Shown piece by piece: positions 6,581 to 13,094 of a stretch of DNA of 13,094 bases (position 1 is the first letter of the stretch; each line of letters begins with the position of its first letter). This DNA comes from Chitinophagaceae bacterium (GTDB taxonomy: Bacteria > Bacteroidota > Bacteroidia > Chitinophagales > Chitinophagaceae). The stretch covers positions 1 to 13,094 of the forward strand of contig JAIPBY010000050.1 in the NCBI GenBank assembly GCA_021738605.1. Reading direction: 5' to 3'. The notes beneath the pieces are model-generated. The model was not told the DNA's origin. It searched no databases and saw only the letters and a program-made list of their open reading frames with translations. The position numbers and the translations under genes were made by a program.

Positions 6581-7657
6581 ATGGAAAAAATGGTTGAATA
6601 TACAGCCCTCATTGCGCTGGTTGAACATGTATTTATGGCCATGGGATGCCCCCCAGACCAGGCAAAAACTGGTGCAATGGCCCTTGTCTCAGCAGACCTT
6701 CGTGGAATAGATTCTCATGGTGTGGCAAGATTGTCTGGATATGTCAGGTTGTGGGAAGCGAAAAGGGTAAATTCGGCTCCGCGTATCGCCATCATCCATG
6801 AAACACCTTCCACCGCGGTAATCGATGGAGATCAGGGATTGGGGCTTGTGGTCGCACCAGTTGCCATGGATGTCGCCATCTCCAAAGCTGCACAAGTCGG
6901 TACTGGCTGGGTGAGTGTGAGCAACAGCAATCATTTTGGTATTGCTGCATTCCATGCCATGCGCGCACTGGAGAAAGACATGATCGGTATTGTGATGACC
7001 AATGCTAGCGCCCTTGTTGCACCTACGTTTTCCAAAGAAAGGATGTTGGGCACCAATCCCATCTGTGTAGCAGTACCTTCCGGAGATGAACCGCCATTTG
7101 TAGCAGATATGGCAACCACTACGGCTGCCAATGGAAAACTTGAGATATTACAGCGGAAGCAATTGGAGGCTCCTCTTGGCTGGATACAGGATGCGGATGG
7201 CAATCAGGTCACTGATGCACATGCATTGAAAAATGGAGGTGCTCTATTGCCCCTGGGGGGCGATAGAGAGCAAGGCAGCCATAAAGGGTATGCACTTGGC
7301 TCCATCGTGGATATTTTTTCAGCGGTTTTGAGCGGGGCCAATTTTGGTCCTTGGGTACCTCCTTTTCCTGCCTATGTTCCTATGCCAGACAATCAACCCG
7401 GAAAAGGCATTGGACATTTTTTTGGGGCAATGAGGATTGATGCCTTCAGAAAGTCGGAGGATTTTAAAAGGGACATGGACCTTTGGATCAGGCGGTTTCG
7501 GGCTGCGGAGCCAATCTCAGCCGATGAGCCTGTATTGATTCCAGGAGATCCTGAACGCGCCATAGAAAAATACCGTCGCATGCATGGCATCCCCCTGCTT
7601 GAAGTAGTTTGGCAGGACCTTGCAACGATTGCTGAAAAATTCAATATCAAGTTTTAA
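6581..7657 (+). CDS. Ldh2-family malate/L-lactate dehydrogenase
   Basis: NAD(P)-dependent 2-hydroxyacid oxidoreductase of the Ldh2/MdlDH family, unrelated in fold to classical Rossmann malate dehydrogenases. Family motifs in the 358-residue chain are RGIDSHGVARL (41-51) with the His46 expected to act in catalysis, SNSNHFGIAAFHAM (114-127), MLGTNPICVAVP (155-166) and GSHKGYALG (232-240). Length matches the family. The substrate (malate, lactate, ureidoglycolate, an imine, and so on) cannot be fixed from sequence. The start may be 6581 or the Met three codons later. TAATTTTA at 6569-6576 resembles a -7 box (one mismatch) just before the ATG. It is followed after 26 bp by lysC, probably in one transcript. 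Confidence 0.9.
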   Translation: MEKMVEYTALIALVEHVFMAMGCPPDQAKTGAMALVSADLRGIDSHGVARLSGYVRLWEAKRVNSAPRIAIIHETPSTAVIDGDQGLGLVVAPVAMDVAISKAAQVGTGWVSVSNSNHFGIAAFHAMRALEKDMIGIVMTNASALVAPTFSKERMLGTNPICVAVPSGDEPPFVADMATTTAANGKLEILQRKQLEAPLGWIQDADGNQVTDAHALKNGGALLPLGGDREQGSHKGYALGSIVDIFSAVLSGANFGPWVPPFPAYVPMPDNQPGKGIGHFFGAMRIDAFRKSEDFKRDMDLWIRRFRAAEPISADEPVLIPGDPERAIEKYRRMHGIPLLEVVWQDLATIAEKFNIKF

Positions 7658-7683
7658 CTTCGCGCACACTCAAACAACAACGC

Positions 7684-9006
7684 ATGAAAATAATGAAGTT
7701 CGGAGGAACCTCCGTTGGAAAGCCGGAAAGAATGTTTCAGGTAAGAGACTTGATCACCCGCGACAATGAGCCCAAAATTGTTGTCTTGAGTGCGCTGAGT
7801 GGAACAACGAATGCCTTGGTAGCCATTGGTGATGCTTTGGCTGCAGGAGATAAGGAGAAAGCCAAAAATGCCATCGATGTGCTTCATGCCCATTATGCTG
7901 TATTTATCAATGCGTTGCTTGAAAAAGATATGATGAGGGAAAAGGCTGCTTCTTGCATCAATGAGCATTTTGAATTCCTTAACATAATATTGAAAATTTC
8001 ATTCAATGAAGCACTCAACAAGGATATTCTTGCCCAGGGAGAATTGATGAGTACCAAGTTGTTTTCTTATTATCTGGAAGAGAAGGGGCAGGACCATGTA
8101 TTGCTTCCTGCACTTGATTTTATGGCCATTGATGCCAATGATGAGCCGCAGGTGCTGGCCATCAGGACTAAATTGCTGAAGGCATTGGAGAGTCATTCAG
8201 GAAAGCCCATTTACATCACCCAAGGATACATTTGCAGGAATGCAAAAGGCGAGGTAGATAACCTAAAGCGGGGTGGCAGTGATTATTCTGCTTCCTTGAT
8301 TGCTGCTGCAGTGACTGCTTCAGTTTGTGAAATCTGGACAGATATCGATGGGATGCACAACAACGACCCAAGGGTTGTTGGTACCACCCGTCCGATTGAG
8401 CAATTGAGCTTCGATGAGGCGGCGGAGCTTGCCTATTTTGGTGCAAAGATCCTTCATCCGGCTTCTATCTGGCCTGCACAGCAATACAATATTCCAGTGA
8501 AGCTGCTTAATACCATGGAGCCTGAGGCAAAGGGTACAATCATCCTCAAAGAACCTGATGGGAATGGGGTGAAGGCCGTTGCCGCAAAGGATGGTATCGT
8601 AATGCTGAAAATAAAAAGCAGCCGCATGTTGCTGGCCTATGGATTCCTGAGAAAGATTTTTGAGGTGTTTGAAAAATACAAAACATCCATTGATATGATT
8701 ACAACGTCTGAAGTGGCGGTATCTGTAACCATTGACAATACCTTGAATCTTGATCAGATTTCCAAGGAGCTTCAACCCTTGGGTGAATTGGAGGTTCTCG
8801 CCGATCAAACCATCGTTTCTGTGGTTGGTAACAAACTTACACAGCAAGATCAATTGATGACAAGGATGTTTGATTCACTTGCAGGTGTGCCAGTGAACAT
8901 GGTTAGTTATGGAGGTAGTTTGCACAACGTATCCATACTTGTTCCTACTTCATTCAAGAATGAAACGCTCAAGGTATTAAACAAGGGCCTGTTTGGGCTC
9001 GATTAA
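7684..9006 (+). CDS. lysC: Aspartate kinase, monofunctional
   Basis: Phosphorylates aspartate to aspartyl phosphate, the first step toward lysine/diaminopimelate, threonine and methionine. The 440-residue protein begins with the kinase signature KFGGTSVG (5-12). It continues with the aspartokinase motifs RGGSDYSASLIAAA (from 196) and EIWTDIDGMHNNDPRVV (WTDIDG 218-223), and ends in two ACT-like regulatory domains (about residues 295-440, including SVAVSVTIDNT-like and VNMVSYGGSLHNVSILVP segments), implying feedback control by an end-product amino acid. No homoserine dehydrogenase domain is fused. The 26-bp spacer from the Ldh2 gene is too short for a lysine riboswitch. TAACTTCG at 7655-7662 is a one-mismatch -7 element, so an internal promoter is possible. 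It converges on queA with 10 bp between stops and no clear terminator. Confidence 0.96.
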   Translation: MKIMKFGGTSVGKPERMFQVRDLITRDNEPKIVVLSALSGTTNALVAIGDALAAGDKEKAKNAIDVLHAHYAVFINALLEKDMMREKAASCINEHFEFLNIILKISFNEALNKDILAQGELMSTKLFSYYLEEKGQDHVLLPALDFMAIDANDEPQVLAIRTKLLKALESHSGKPIYITQGYICRNAKGEVDNLKRGGSDYSASLIAAAVTASVCEIWTDIDGMHNNDPRVVGTTRPIEQLSFDEAAELAYFGAKILHPASIWPAQQYNIPVKLLNTMEPEAKGTIILKEPDGNGVKAVAAKDGIVMLKIKSSRMLLAYGFLRKIFEVFEKYKTSIDMITTSEVAVSVTIDNTLNLDQISKELQPLGELEVLADQTIVSVVGNKLTQQDQLMTRMFDSLAGVPVNMVSYGGSLHNVSILVPTSFKNETLKVLNKGLFGLD

Positions 9007-9016
9007 AATTAGTTCA

Positions 9017-10066
9017 TTAGATGATCAGCATGGCATCTCCATAGCTGAAAAACCTGTACTTGTCTTTGATGGCTTTTTTGTAAGCTTCCATGGTAAGTTC
9101 ATAGCCTGCAAATGCACAAGCCATGATGAGCAGGGAAGTTTTTGGCAGATGAAAATTGGTGATCAATGAATCACAAATGGAGAATTCGTATGGAGGATGA
9201 ATGAAAATATTGGTCCATCCTTCCGAAGGTTTCAACATCTTGTCTGCTGTAAACGTACTCTCTAATGCCCTCATGGTTGTTGTACCTACAGAGCAAATCC
9301 GATGTCCTTCAGATTTTGCCTTGTTCACTATTTTACAGGCAGTCTCGTCTACCCTGTAATATTCAGCTTCCATTTTATGTTTGCTCAGGTCTTCCACTTC
9401 AATGGCCCTGAACGTTCCCAGGCCGGTGTGCAGGGTTGTTTCTGCAAAACGGATTCCTTCAATTTCTAAACGCTTGATCAACTCTGATGAGAAATGCAAA
9501 CCTGCGGTTGGTGCCGCAACTGCACCTTCATGCTTTGCATAAACCGTTTGGTATCTTTCCCTGTCCAGCTCATCTGGCTTGCGTTTGATGTATTTGGGCA
9601 ATGGTGTTTCACCAAGTGAATTGAGCACCAGTTTGAAGTCCTCATCTGAGCCTTCAAAAAGGAACCGAATGGTCCTTCCCCTTGAAGTTGTATTGTCAAT
9701 TACTTCGGCAATCAATTCATCTGCATCACCAAAATAGAGCTTATTTCCTACTCGGATTTTTCTTGCGGGATCAACAATAACATCCCATAACCTGTTCTGC
9801 TTGTTCAACTCTCTCAAAAGAAAAACCTCAATTTTGGCACCGGTTTTCTCTTTGCGTCCGTACATCCTGGCAGGGAATACCTTGGTATTGTTCACCACGA
9901 AAACATCTTTTTCTTCAAAATAGTCAAGGATATCCTTGAAGGTTTTGTTCTCAATCAGACCAGTGTCTTTATGAACAACCATGAGCCTGGCGTCTTCTCT
10001 TCTTTTGGTGGGTGTCTGGGCAATAAGGTTAAGGGGGAAGTCGAACCTGAATTGGGATAGTTTCAT
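9017..10066 (-). CDS. queA: S-adenosylmethionine:tRNA ribosyltransferase-isomerase
   Basis: Transfers and isomerises the ribose of S-adenosylmethionine onto preQ1 in the anticodon wobble position of target tRNAs, giving epoxyqueuosine. The 349-residue length is standard. Motifs are the N-terminal FPLNLIAQTPTKRREDARLMV, VFVVNNTKVFPARMYGRK, EGAVAAPTAGLHFS (about residue 180-192), TTLHTGLGTFRAI, VGTTTMRALES and NFHLPKTSLLIMACAF. The start at 10066 fits the family N terminus MKLSQFRFDFP. A 187-bp region separates it from the AMP nucleosidase gene and contains a perfect -7 octamer and GC-rich dyads, so it is probably transcribed on its own. Confidence 0.96.
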   Translation of the reverse strand: MKLSQFRFDFPLNLIAQTPTKRREDARLMVVHKDTGLIENKTFKDILDYFEEKDVFVVNNTKVFPARMYGRKEKTGAKIEVFLLRELNKQNRLWDVIVDPARKIRVGNKLYFGDADELIAEVIDNTTSRGRTIRFLFEGSDEDFKLVLNSLGETPLPKYIKRKPDELDRERYQTVYAKHEGAVAAPTAGLHFSSELIKRLEIEGIRFAETTLHTGLGTFRAIEVEDLSKHKMEAEYYRVDETACKIVNKAKSEGHRICSVGTTTMRALESTFTADKMLKPSEGWTNIFIHPPYEFSICDSLITNFHLPKTSLLIMACAFAGYELTMEAYKKAIKDKYRFFSYGDAMLII

Positions 10067-10098
10067 GCGTGTATATTTATTTTGCCTGAAAACAAATC

Positions 10099-10122
10099 CC
10101 GGTGACCGGCCCCAATAGGGGC
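10099..10122 (-). repeat. Two abutting GC-rich inverted repeats in the queA leader
   Basis: CCGGT/ACCGG with a single central G (10099-10109) directly abuts GCCCC/GGGGC around AATA (10109-10122). They stand out as a GC-rich island in otherwise AT-rich intergenic DNA, inside the predicted 5' leader of queA. They could form RNA hairpins or be a protein-binding dyad; no T tract follows on either strand, so they are not a terminator. Confidence 0.5.
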
Positions 10123-10178
10123 GTCATATCCATCAAACCTGATCTTACGGCACCAGACTTGTTTTGGCATTAAGATGG

Positions 10179-10186
10179 CAAAATTA
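10179..10186 (-). promoter_or_regulatory. Likely -7 element for queA
   Basis: TAATTTTG on the minus strand is a perfect TAnnTTTG match. No TTTG is seen at the usual -33 spacing. Initiation here would give a leader of roughly 105 nt that includes the GC-rich dyads. The remainder of the gap toward the AMP nucleosidase gene holds an eight-base T run on the minus strand (10188-10195) but only a weak hairpin before it. Confidence 0.4.
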
Positions 10187-10253
10187 CAAAAAAAATACGG
10201 TATTCTCTGATGACACCTGCCGCTTTTTACACCAGTTATAAACCTCGCGCGAT

Positions 10254-11024
10254 TTAAAATCTGAGGTGTCTCACTGTTTGACCGTTGTTGATCAGCTGTT
10301 TCAGCGAATCAATGCCCACCTTGAGATGTGATTCTACAAAATTAACCGTAACCTGTTTATCACTTTCCTCTGTCTTGACCCCTTCTGGGATCATGGGTTG
10401 GTCGCTGACCAGCAGCAAGGCACCGGTTGGAATTTTATTGTAAAAACCTACTGAAAAAATGGTGGCAGTTTCCATATCAATGGCATATGCCCTGACTTTT
10501 TGAAGATAGTTTTTGAAATCTTCGTCATGTTCCCAAACCCTTCTGTTGGTCGTGTATACGGTTCCGGTCCAGTAGTCCAGTTCATGTTCGCGGATGGTGG
10601 TTGAGATCGCTTTTTGTAAAGCAAAGGCCGGCATGGCTGGCACTTCTGCGGGGAAGTAGTCGTTGGAGGTTCCTTCGCCCCTGATGGCGGCAATGGGGAG
10701 AATGAGGTCGCCTAACTTGTTTCTTTTTTTAAGCCCACCGCATTTTCCTAGAAACAGAACGGCTTTGGGGTCAATGGCCGTGAGCAGGTCCATGATGGTG
10801 GCTGCAGTTGGGCTTCCCATGCCGAAGTTGATGATGGTGATGCCGTCGAAAGTAGCACATTGCATGGGTTTATCCCTTCCGATCACTTCAACATTGTTCC
10901 ATGTTGCGAACAGGTCTACATATTTACTGAAGTTCGTCAACAAGATATATTGTCCAAATTGCTCTATGGCCATTCCTGTATACCTGGGGAGCCAGTTCTT
11001 GACGATATCTTCTTTGTTGTTCAT
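10254..11024 (-). CDS. amn: AMP nucleosidase, short Bacteroidetes form
   Basis: Hydrolyses AMP to adenine and ribose 5-phosphate in purine salvage and adenylate balance. The 256-residue chain is a single PNP/UDP-phosphorylase fold domain with IINFGMGSPTAATIMD (about 65-80), AVLFLGKCGGLKKRNKLGD (88-106), YTTNRRVWEHDEDF, the ribose-binding AIDMETATIF with Met184-Glu185, and LLLVSDQP with Asp208 as the expected catalytic acid. E. coli Amn is about 484 residues and has an extra N-terminal regulatory domain that is absent here. Assignment as AMP nucleosidase rather than another nucleoside phosphorylase rests on overall similarity to proteins so named in Bacteroidetes. The gene diverges from the HsdR_N gene across 44 bp. 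Confidence 0.85.
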   Translation of the reverse strand: MNNKEDIVKNWLPRYTGMAIEQFGQYILLTNFSKYVDLFATWNNVEVIGRDKPMQCATFDGITIINFGMGSPTAATIMDLLTAIDPKAVLFLGKCGGLKKRNKLGDLILPIAAIRGEGTSNDYFPAEVPAMPAFALQKAISTTIREHELDYWTGTVYTTNRRVWEHDEDFKNYLQKVRAYAIDMETATIFSVGFYNKIPTGALLLVSDQPMIPEGVKTEESDKQVTVNFVESHLKVGIDSLKQLINNGQTVRHLRF

Positions 11025-11032
11025 ATTTCAAC

Positions 11033-11063
11033 TTGTTCTGCTTCGAAATTACTGATTACTTTG
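11033..11063 (+). promoter_or_regulatory. Overlapping divergent promoters, amn and HsdR_N genes
   Basis: Plus strand: TTG at 11033-11035, 20 bp, then TTACTTTG at 11056-11063 (one mismatch to TAnnTTTG), ending 5 bp before the ATG at 11069. Minus strand: TAATTTCG, complement of 11044-11051 (one mismatch), with TTG (complement of 11074-11076) 22 bp upstream, pointing toward amn. The whole intergenic space is 44 bp, so the two promoters must interleave. Confidence 0.45.
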
Positions 11064-11068
11064 CATGC

Positions 11069-11506
11069 ATGATCAAGCTGACCTTTCCCAAACCTGATTT
11101 CAAAATCCGTGAGCTGGGCGGGCAACCAGAAATTTTTGATGGCATACGTCAGAAATGGGTTGCCCTACAGCCTGAAGAATGGGTGAGGCAGAATTTTATC
11201 AGTTGGTTGACAAAGGCTGCAGGAATTCCTACTCATTCGATCGCCGTTGAAAAAGGATTGCGCCTTGGAAATTTGATGAAACGCTTTGATTTACTGGTCT
11301 TTGACTCAAATACCCAGCCTTGGATGATGGTTGAATGCAAGGCTGCTGATGTTCCTTTGAAAGCGTCAGTTTTGATGCAAATTCTTTCCTACAACCTCGT
11401 CATACCGGTTCGTTATCTTGTTATCACCAATGGTGTTGAATGCCATGTGGCAGACAAAAAAAAAGAGATACCTGAATGGCTCTCTTTTTTCCCAAAACAT
11501 GAGTAA
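11069..11506 (+). CDS. HsdR N-terminal-like PD-(D/E)XK domain protein
   Basis: Stand-alone 145-residue protein of the HSDR_N_2 type, a domain related to the nuclease end of type I restriction subunits, with no helicase or methylase genes nearby. The putative metal site is intact: Glu61, Asp74 (KRFDLLVFD) and Glu89-x-Lys91 (MMVECKAADV). It then has LMQILSYNLVIPVRYLVITNG as in relatives. The start at 11069 (MIKLTFPK) is preferred over an upstream in-frame ATG at 11033 because the -7 element lies between them. Similar lone proteins are common in Bacteroidetes genomes and are probably not restriction enzymes; the actual substrate is unknown. It converges on gdhA, 9 bp between stops. Confidence 0.83.
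   Translation: MIKLTFPKPDFKIRELGGQPEIFDGIRQKWVALQPEEWVRQNFISWLTKAAGIPTHSIAVEKGLRLGNLMKRFDLLVFDSNTQPWMMVECKAADVPLKASVLMQILSYNLVIPVRYLVITNGVECHVADKKKEIPEWLSFFPKHE
11456..11490 (-). terminator. Minus-strand terminator of gdhA, inside the HsdR_N gene end
   Basis: GAGA/TCTC (11465-11468, 11481-11484) plus CC/GG around TGAAT make a small hairpin flanked by nine A residues (11456-11464) and six T residues (11485-11490). Read on the minus strand it is a hairpin followed by nine T residues, 25 nt past the gdhA stop. The A and T tracts also pair and lengthen the stem. On the plus strand it lies before the HsdR_N stop codon, where translating ribosomes should suppress it. Confidence 0.6.
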
Positions 11507-11515
11507 GCATATTTT

Positions 11516-12928
11516 CTATGGAAAAATTCCCAGCTCCAAATAGCTGGTCCCCACCTTGTTGATGGCCACTACAAAAGCAGCTGTTCTCATGTCTCTGATG
11601 GTGGGATTTTGTTTCCAGCAATCTAAAATCTCATTGGTGGCCTTGATCATGGTATCTTCCAATCCACTCCTGACCAGGTCAATCTCATCCGGTCCGTGAA
11701 CAATCAATTTTTTTTGTTCATCGCTGATTTTATTGCCCGTCATTTCTTCAAGCTGTGATACAATATTGGCATTTTGGTTTTCCATGAATCTTTTTTCGAG
11801 ACGGCCATAGGAAACATGGCTGAGGTTTTTCAACCATTCAAAATAAGAAACAGTAACACCACCAGCATTCAAATACATGTCAGGAACTACAAGGATTCCT
11901 TTGTTGACAAGGATTTCATCTGCCTCAGGTGTCAATGGTCCATTTGCTGCCTCTCCAACAATCTTTGCCTGAACCCGATCAGCGTTTTCAGCATTGATTA
12001 CATTCTCGAGCGCCGCAGGAATCAGGATGTCGCATGGGGCTTCCAGCGCATCTGTATTTTTGTTGAAATTGGTCGCTCCAGGGAAGTTCAGTATTGATCC
12101 GGTTTTTTTCCTGTGCTGGAACACGGCCTCAATATCCAATCCATTTTCATTGTAGATGGATCCCTCATATTCTGCCAAACCAACAACCAACGCGCCACCT
12201 TCCTGAAAGAATTTGGCGGAGTGATAGCCAACATTTCCGAGTCCTTGCACAATTATTTTTTTGCCTGCAAGTCCTGTTTCCAAGCCAAGTTTGGCCATTA
12301 CCTCGGGATTGTTGCAGACTTCCCTGATACCAAAGTAAACACCAAGGCCAGTGGCTTCTCTTCTTCCTCTTACCCCACCCTGCGTAACAGGCTTTCCTGT
12401 AACACAACCCAATGCTTCCACTTCTCCCGGGTGCATCGCCATATAGGTATCCAGGATCCATGACATTTCCCTTTCTCCTGTACCATAATCAGGTGCTGGA
12501 ACATCTTCACCAGGGCCTATGAATCTTTTTTTGATCAGCTCGCTGGTATACCTTCTTGTGATACGCTCAAGGTCATAGGCGCTGTACTTTTTGGGATCGA
12601 TGGTAATTCCACCTTTGGCACCACCAAAAGGCACATTCACAATGGCACATTTGTAGGTCATCAATGCAGAGAGGGCCATCACTTCATCCAGGTTGACCAT
12701 TTCACTGAACCTGATTCCCCCCTTGCAAGGAAGTTTGTGGTGGGAGTGCTGAACCCTGTAGGCCTTGATTACTTCTACCTTGTCACCGATTTTTACCGGG
12801 AAATGCATGCGAAGCACACTGTTGCATTGCTTGATTTGTTCAAGTATGCCTTCGTCAAATTGGGTGTATTGAGCGGCTTTGTCAAAACTCTTACAAACGG
12901 CATCAAAAAAACTGTATTCAGGGTTCAT
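11516..12928 (-). CDS. gdhA: Glutamate dehydrogenase (Glu/Leu/Phe/Val family)
   Basis: Reversibly deaminates glutamate to 2-oxoglutarate and ammonia with NAD(P). The 470-residue protein has the substrate lysines Lys69 (PCKGGIRFSE), Lys93 (TYKCAIVNVPFGGAKGG) and Lys105, the catalytic Asp147 in GPGEDVPAPDYGTGEREMSW, then VTGKPVTQGGVRGRREATG and the dinucleotide-binding GLGNVG (229-234). Later come IVGEAANGPLTPEAD and VPDMYLNAGGVTVSYFEW. The pattern is close to the mitochondrial-type hexameric enzymes, but the chain is too short for the animal antenna insertion. Cofactor choice is not certain from sequence. It lies downstream of the CcmD-like gene with 45 bp between and may be co-transcribed. 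A hairpin terminator sits in the convergent gene beyond its stop. Confidence 0.95.
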   Translation of the reverse strand: MNPEYSFFDAVCKSFDKAAQYTQFDEGILEQIKQCNSVLRMHFPVKIGDKVEVIKAYRVQHSHHKLPCKGGIRFSEMVNLDEVMALSALMTYKCAIVNVPFGGAKGGITIDPKKYSAYDLERITRRYTSELIKKRFIGPGEDVPAPDYGTGEREMSWILDTYMAMHPGEVEALGCVTGKPVTQGGVRGRREATGLGVYFGIREVCNNPEVMAKLGLETGLAGKKIIVQGLGNVGYHSAKFFQEGGALVVGLAEYEGSIYNENGLDIEAVFQHRKKTGSILNFPGATNFNKNTDALEAPCDILIPAALENVINAENADRVQAKIVGEAANGPLTPEADEILVNKGILVVPDMYLNAGGVTVSYFEWLKNLSHVSYGRLEKRFMENQNANIVSQLEEMTGNKISDEQKKLIVHGPDEIDLVRSGLEDTMIKATNEILDCWKQNPTIRDMRTAAFVVAINKVGTSYLELGIFP

Positions 12929-12973
12929 GGCATTTATTTTCGTTGGTTAGATGACAAAAGAAAAGGATGATGT

Positions 12974-13093
12974 TTATGATTCTTTTTCGAGTTTGGAAAT
13001 TTTCCTGTCAAGGTGAATCAGATAGGCAACCAGTCCCAAAAGGATGGTAAGCACCACGGCTACTACCACATAAATTTTTCCGTTGGATCTCAT
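12974..13093 (-). CDS. CcmD-like cytochrome c maturation microprotein
   Basis: A 39-residue single-pass membrane protein read from the ATG complementary to 13091-13093 to the TAA complementary to 12974-12976. A short polar N terminus (MRSNGK) leads into one hydrophobic helix (IYVVVAVVLTILLGLVAYLI, residues 7-26). This is followed by HLDRKISKLEKES, the charged cytoplasmic tail characteristic of the CcmD family in Bacteroidetes. CcmD assists release of the heme-loaded chaperone in heme export for cytochrome c maturation. The matching ccmC/ccsA-type gene would be expected just beyond the right edge. The true start may lie a few codons upstream, outside the window. Confidence 0.75.
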   Translation of the reverse strand: MRSNGKIYVVVAVVLTILLGLVAYLIHLDRKISKLEKES

Positions 13094-13094
13094 G

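Noticed and set aside
8320..8853. A 177-codon open frame antisense to lysC
   Set aside because: It lies wholly within the well-supported lysC gene, has no recognisable motifs and is His/Cys/Arg-rich in the way antisense shadows are.
9026..9047. Hairpin CAGCATGG/CCAT-A-GCTG near the lysC-queA junction as a terminator
   Set aside because: Short stem with a bulge and no T tract on either strand; it lies in the queA coding end.
10067..10190. preQ1 riboswitch upstream of queA
   Set aside because: No recognisable class I pseudoknot pattern (C-rich loop, A-rich tail) or larger class II/III layout could be traced by eye.
10188..10195. Eight-base T run (minus strand) downstream of amn as a terminator
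   Set aside because: The only preceding stem is about five pairs with a wobble and a 15-nt loop, too weak to call.
10663..11055. A 130-codon plus-strand frame over the amn 5' half and the divergent promoter
   Set aside because: Mirror of the amn coding frame with no domain; it would also run through the intergenic promoter region.
11069..11506. Type I restriction system or defence island
   Set aside because: Only a single short HsdR_N-like domain is present; no helicase, HsdM, HsdS or other defence genes flank it.
1..13094. Mobile elements, CRISPR arrays, tRNA or rRNA genes
   Set aside because: No transposase or integrase motifs, no regularly spaced repeats and no RNA gene signatures seen on either strand.

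Overview
The window is chromosomal housekeeping DNA from a Bacteroidota bacterium, most likely of the Chitinophagales/Sphingobacteriales type. Four signs point there: Bacteroidetes-type promoters (TTTG, about 19 bp, then TAnnTTTG) and no convincing Shine-Dalgarno sites; a PorD-like (DUF4835) type IX secretion protein next to a DUF4296 lipoprotein; the bamD-rpoZ pair with the Bacteroidetes form of RpoZ; and an OmpA-family protein with TSP3 calcium-binding repeats. I see no mobile element, CRISPR array, rRNA or tRNA gene, and no signs of recent transfer.

Layout. A polyprenyl diphosphate synthase gene runs off the left edge (1-502, minus). Divergent from it, a textbook promoter drives a two-gene envelope operon: an outer-membrane barrel protein (726-1715) and a TSP3/OmpA protein (1747-2526), closed by a strong intrinsic terminator. 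A second promoter starts bamD-rpoZ (2658-3792), which also ends in a hairpin. Next comes a tight envelope operon: porD, a DUF4296 lipoprotein overlapping it by four bases, and an unrecognised 254-residue protein (3941-6018). Convergent to it is a short ssb (6033-6416, minus). Divergent from ssb is an Ldh2-family malate/lactate dehydrogenase followed by aspartate kinase lysC (6581-9006). On the minus strand follow queA (9017-10066) and a short AMP nucleosidase (10254-11024). A small HsdR_N/PD-(D/E)XK protein (11069-11506) diverges from the nucleosidase. Glutamate dehydrogenase (11516-12928, minus) and a tiny CcmD-like membrane protein (12974-13093, minus) close the window.

How it fits together. 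The left half serves the cell envelope: outer-membrane barrel assembly (BamD), an OmpA/barrel pair and type IX secretion (PorD), with RpoZ embedded. The right half is core metabolism: lysine/threonine/methionine entry (LysC), nitrogen and carbon exchange (GDH, Ldh2), purine salvage (AMP nucleosidase) and tRNA queuosine (QueA).

I did not find a convincing new defence or mobile system. The points most worth a second look are: two minus-strand intrinsic terminators buried inside the coding ends of convergent neighbours; the absence of coaBC between rpoZ and porD; the unknown operon partner with a DDxxD motif; and -7 elements so close to start codons that transcripts should be leaderless or nearly so.
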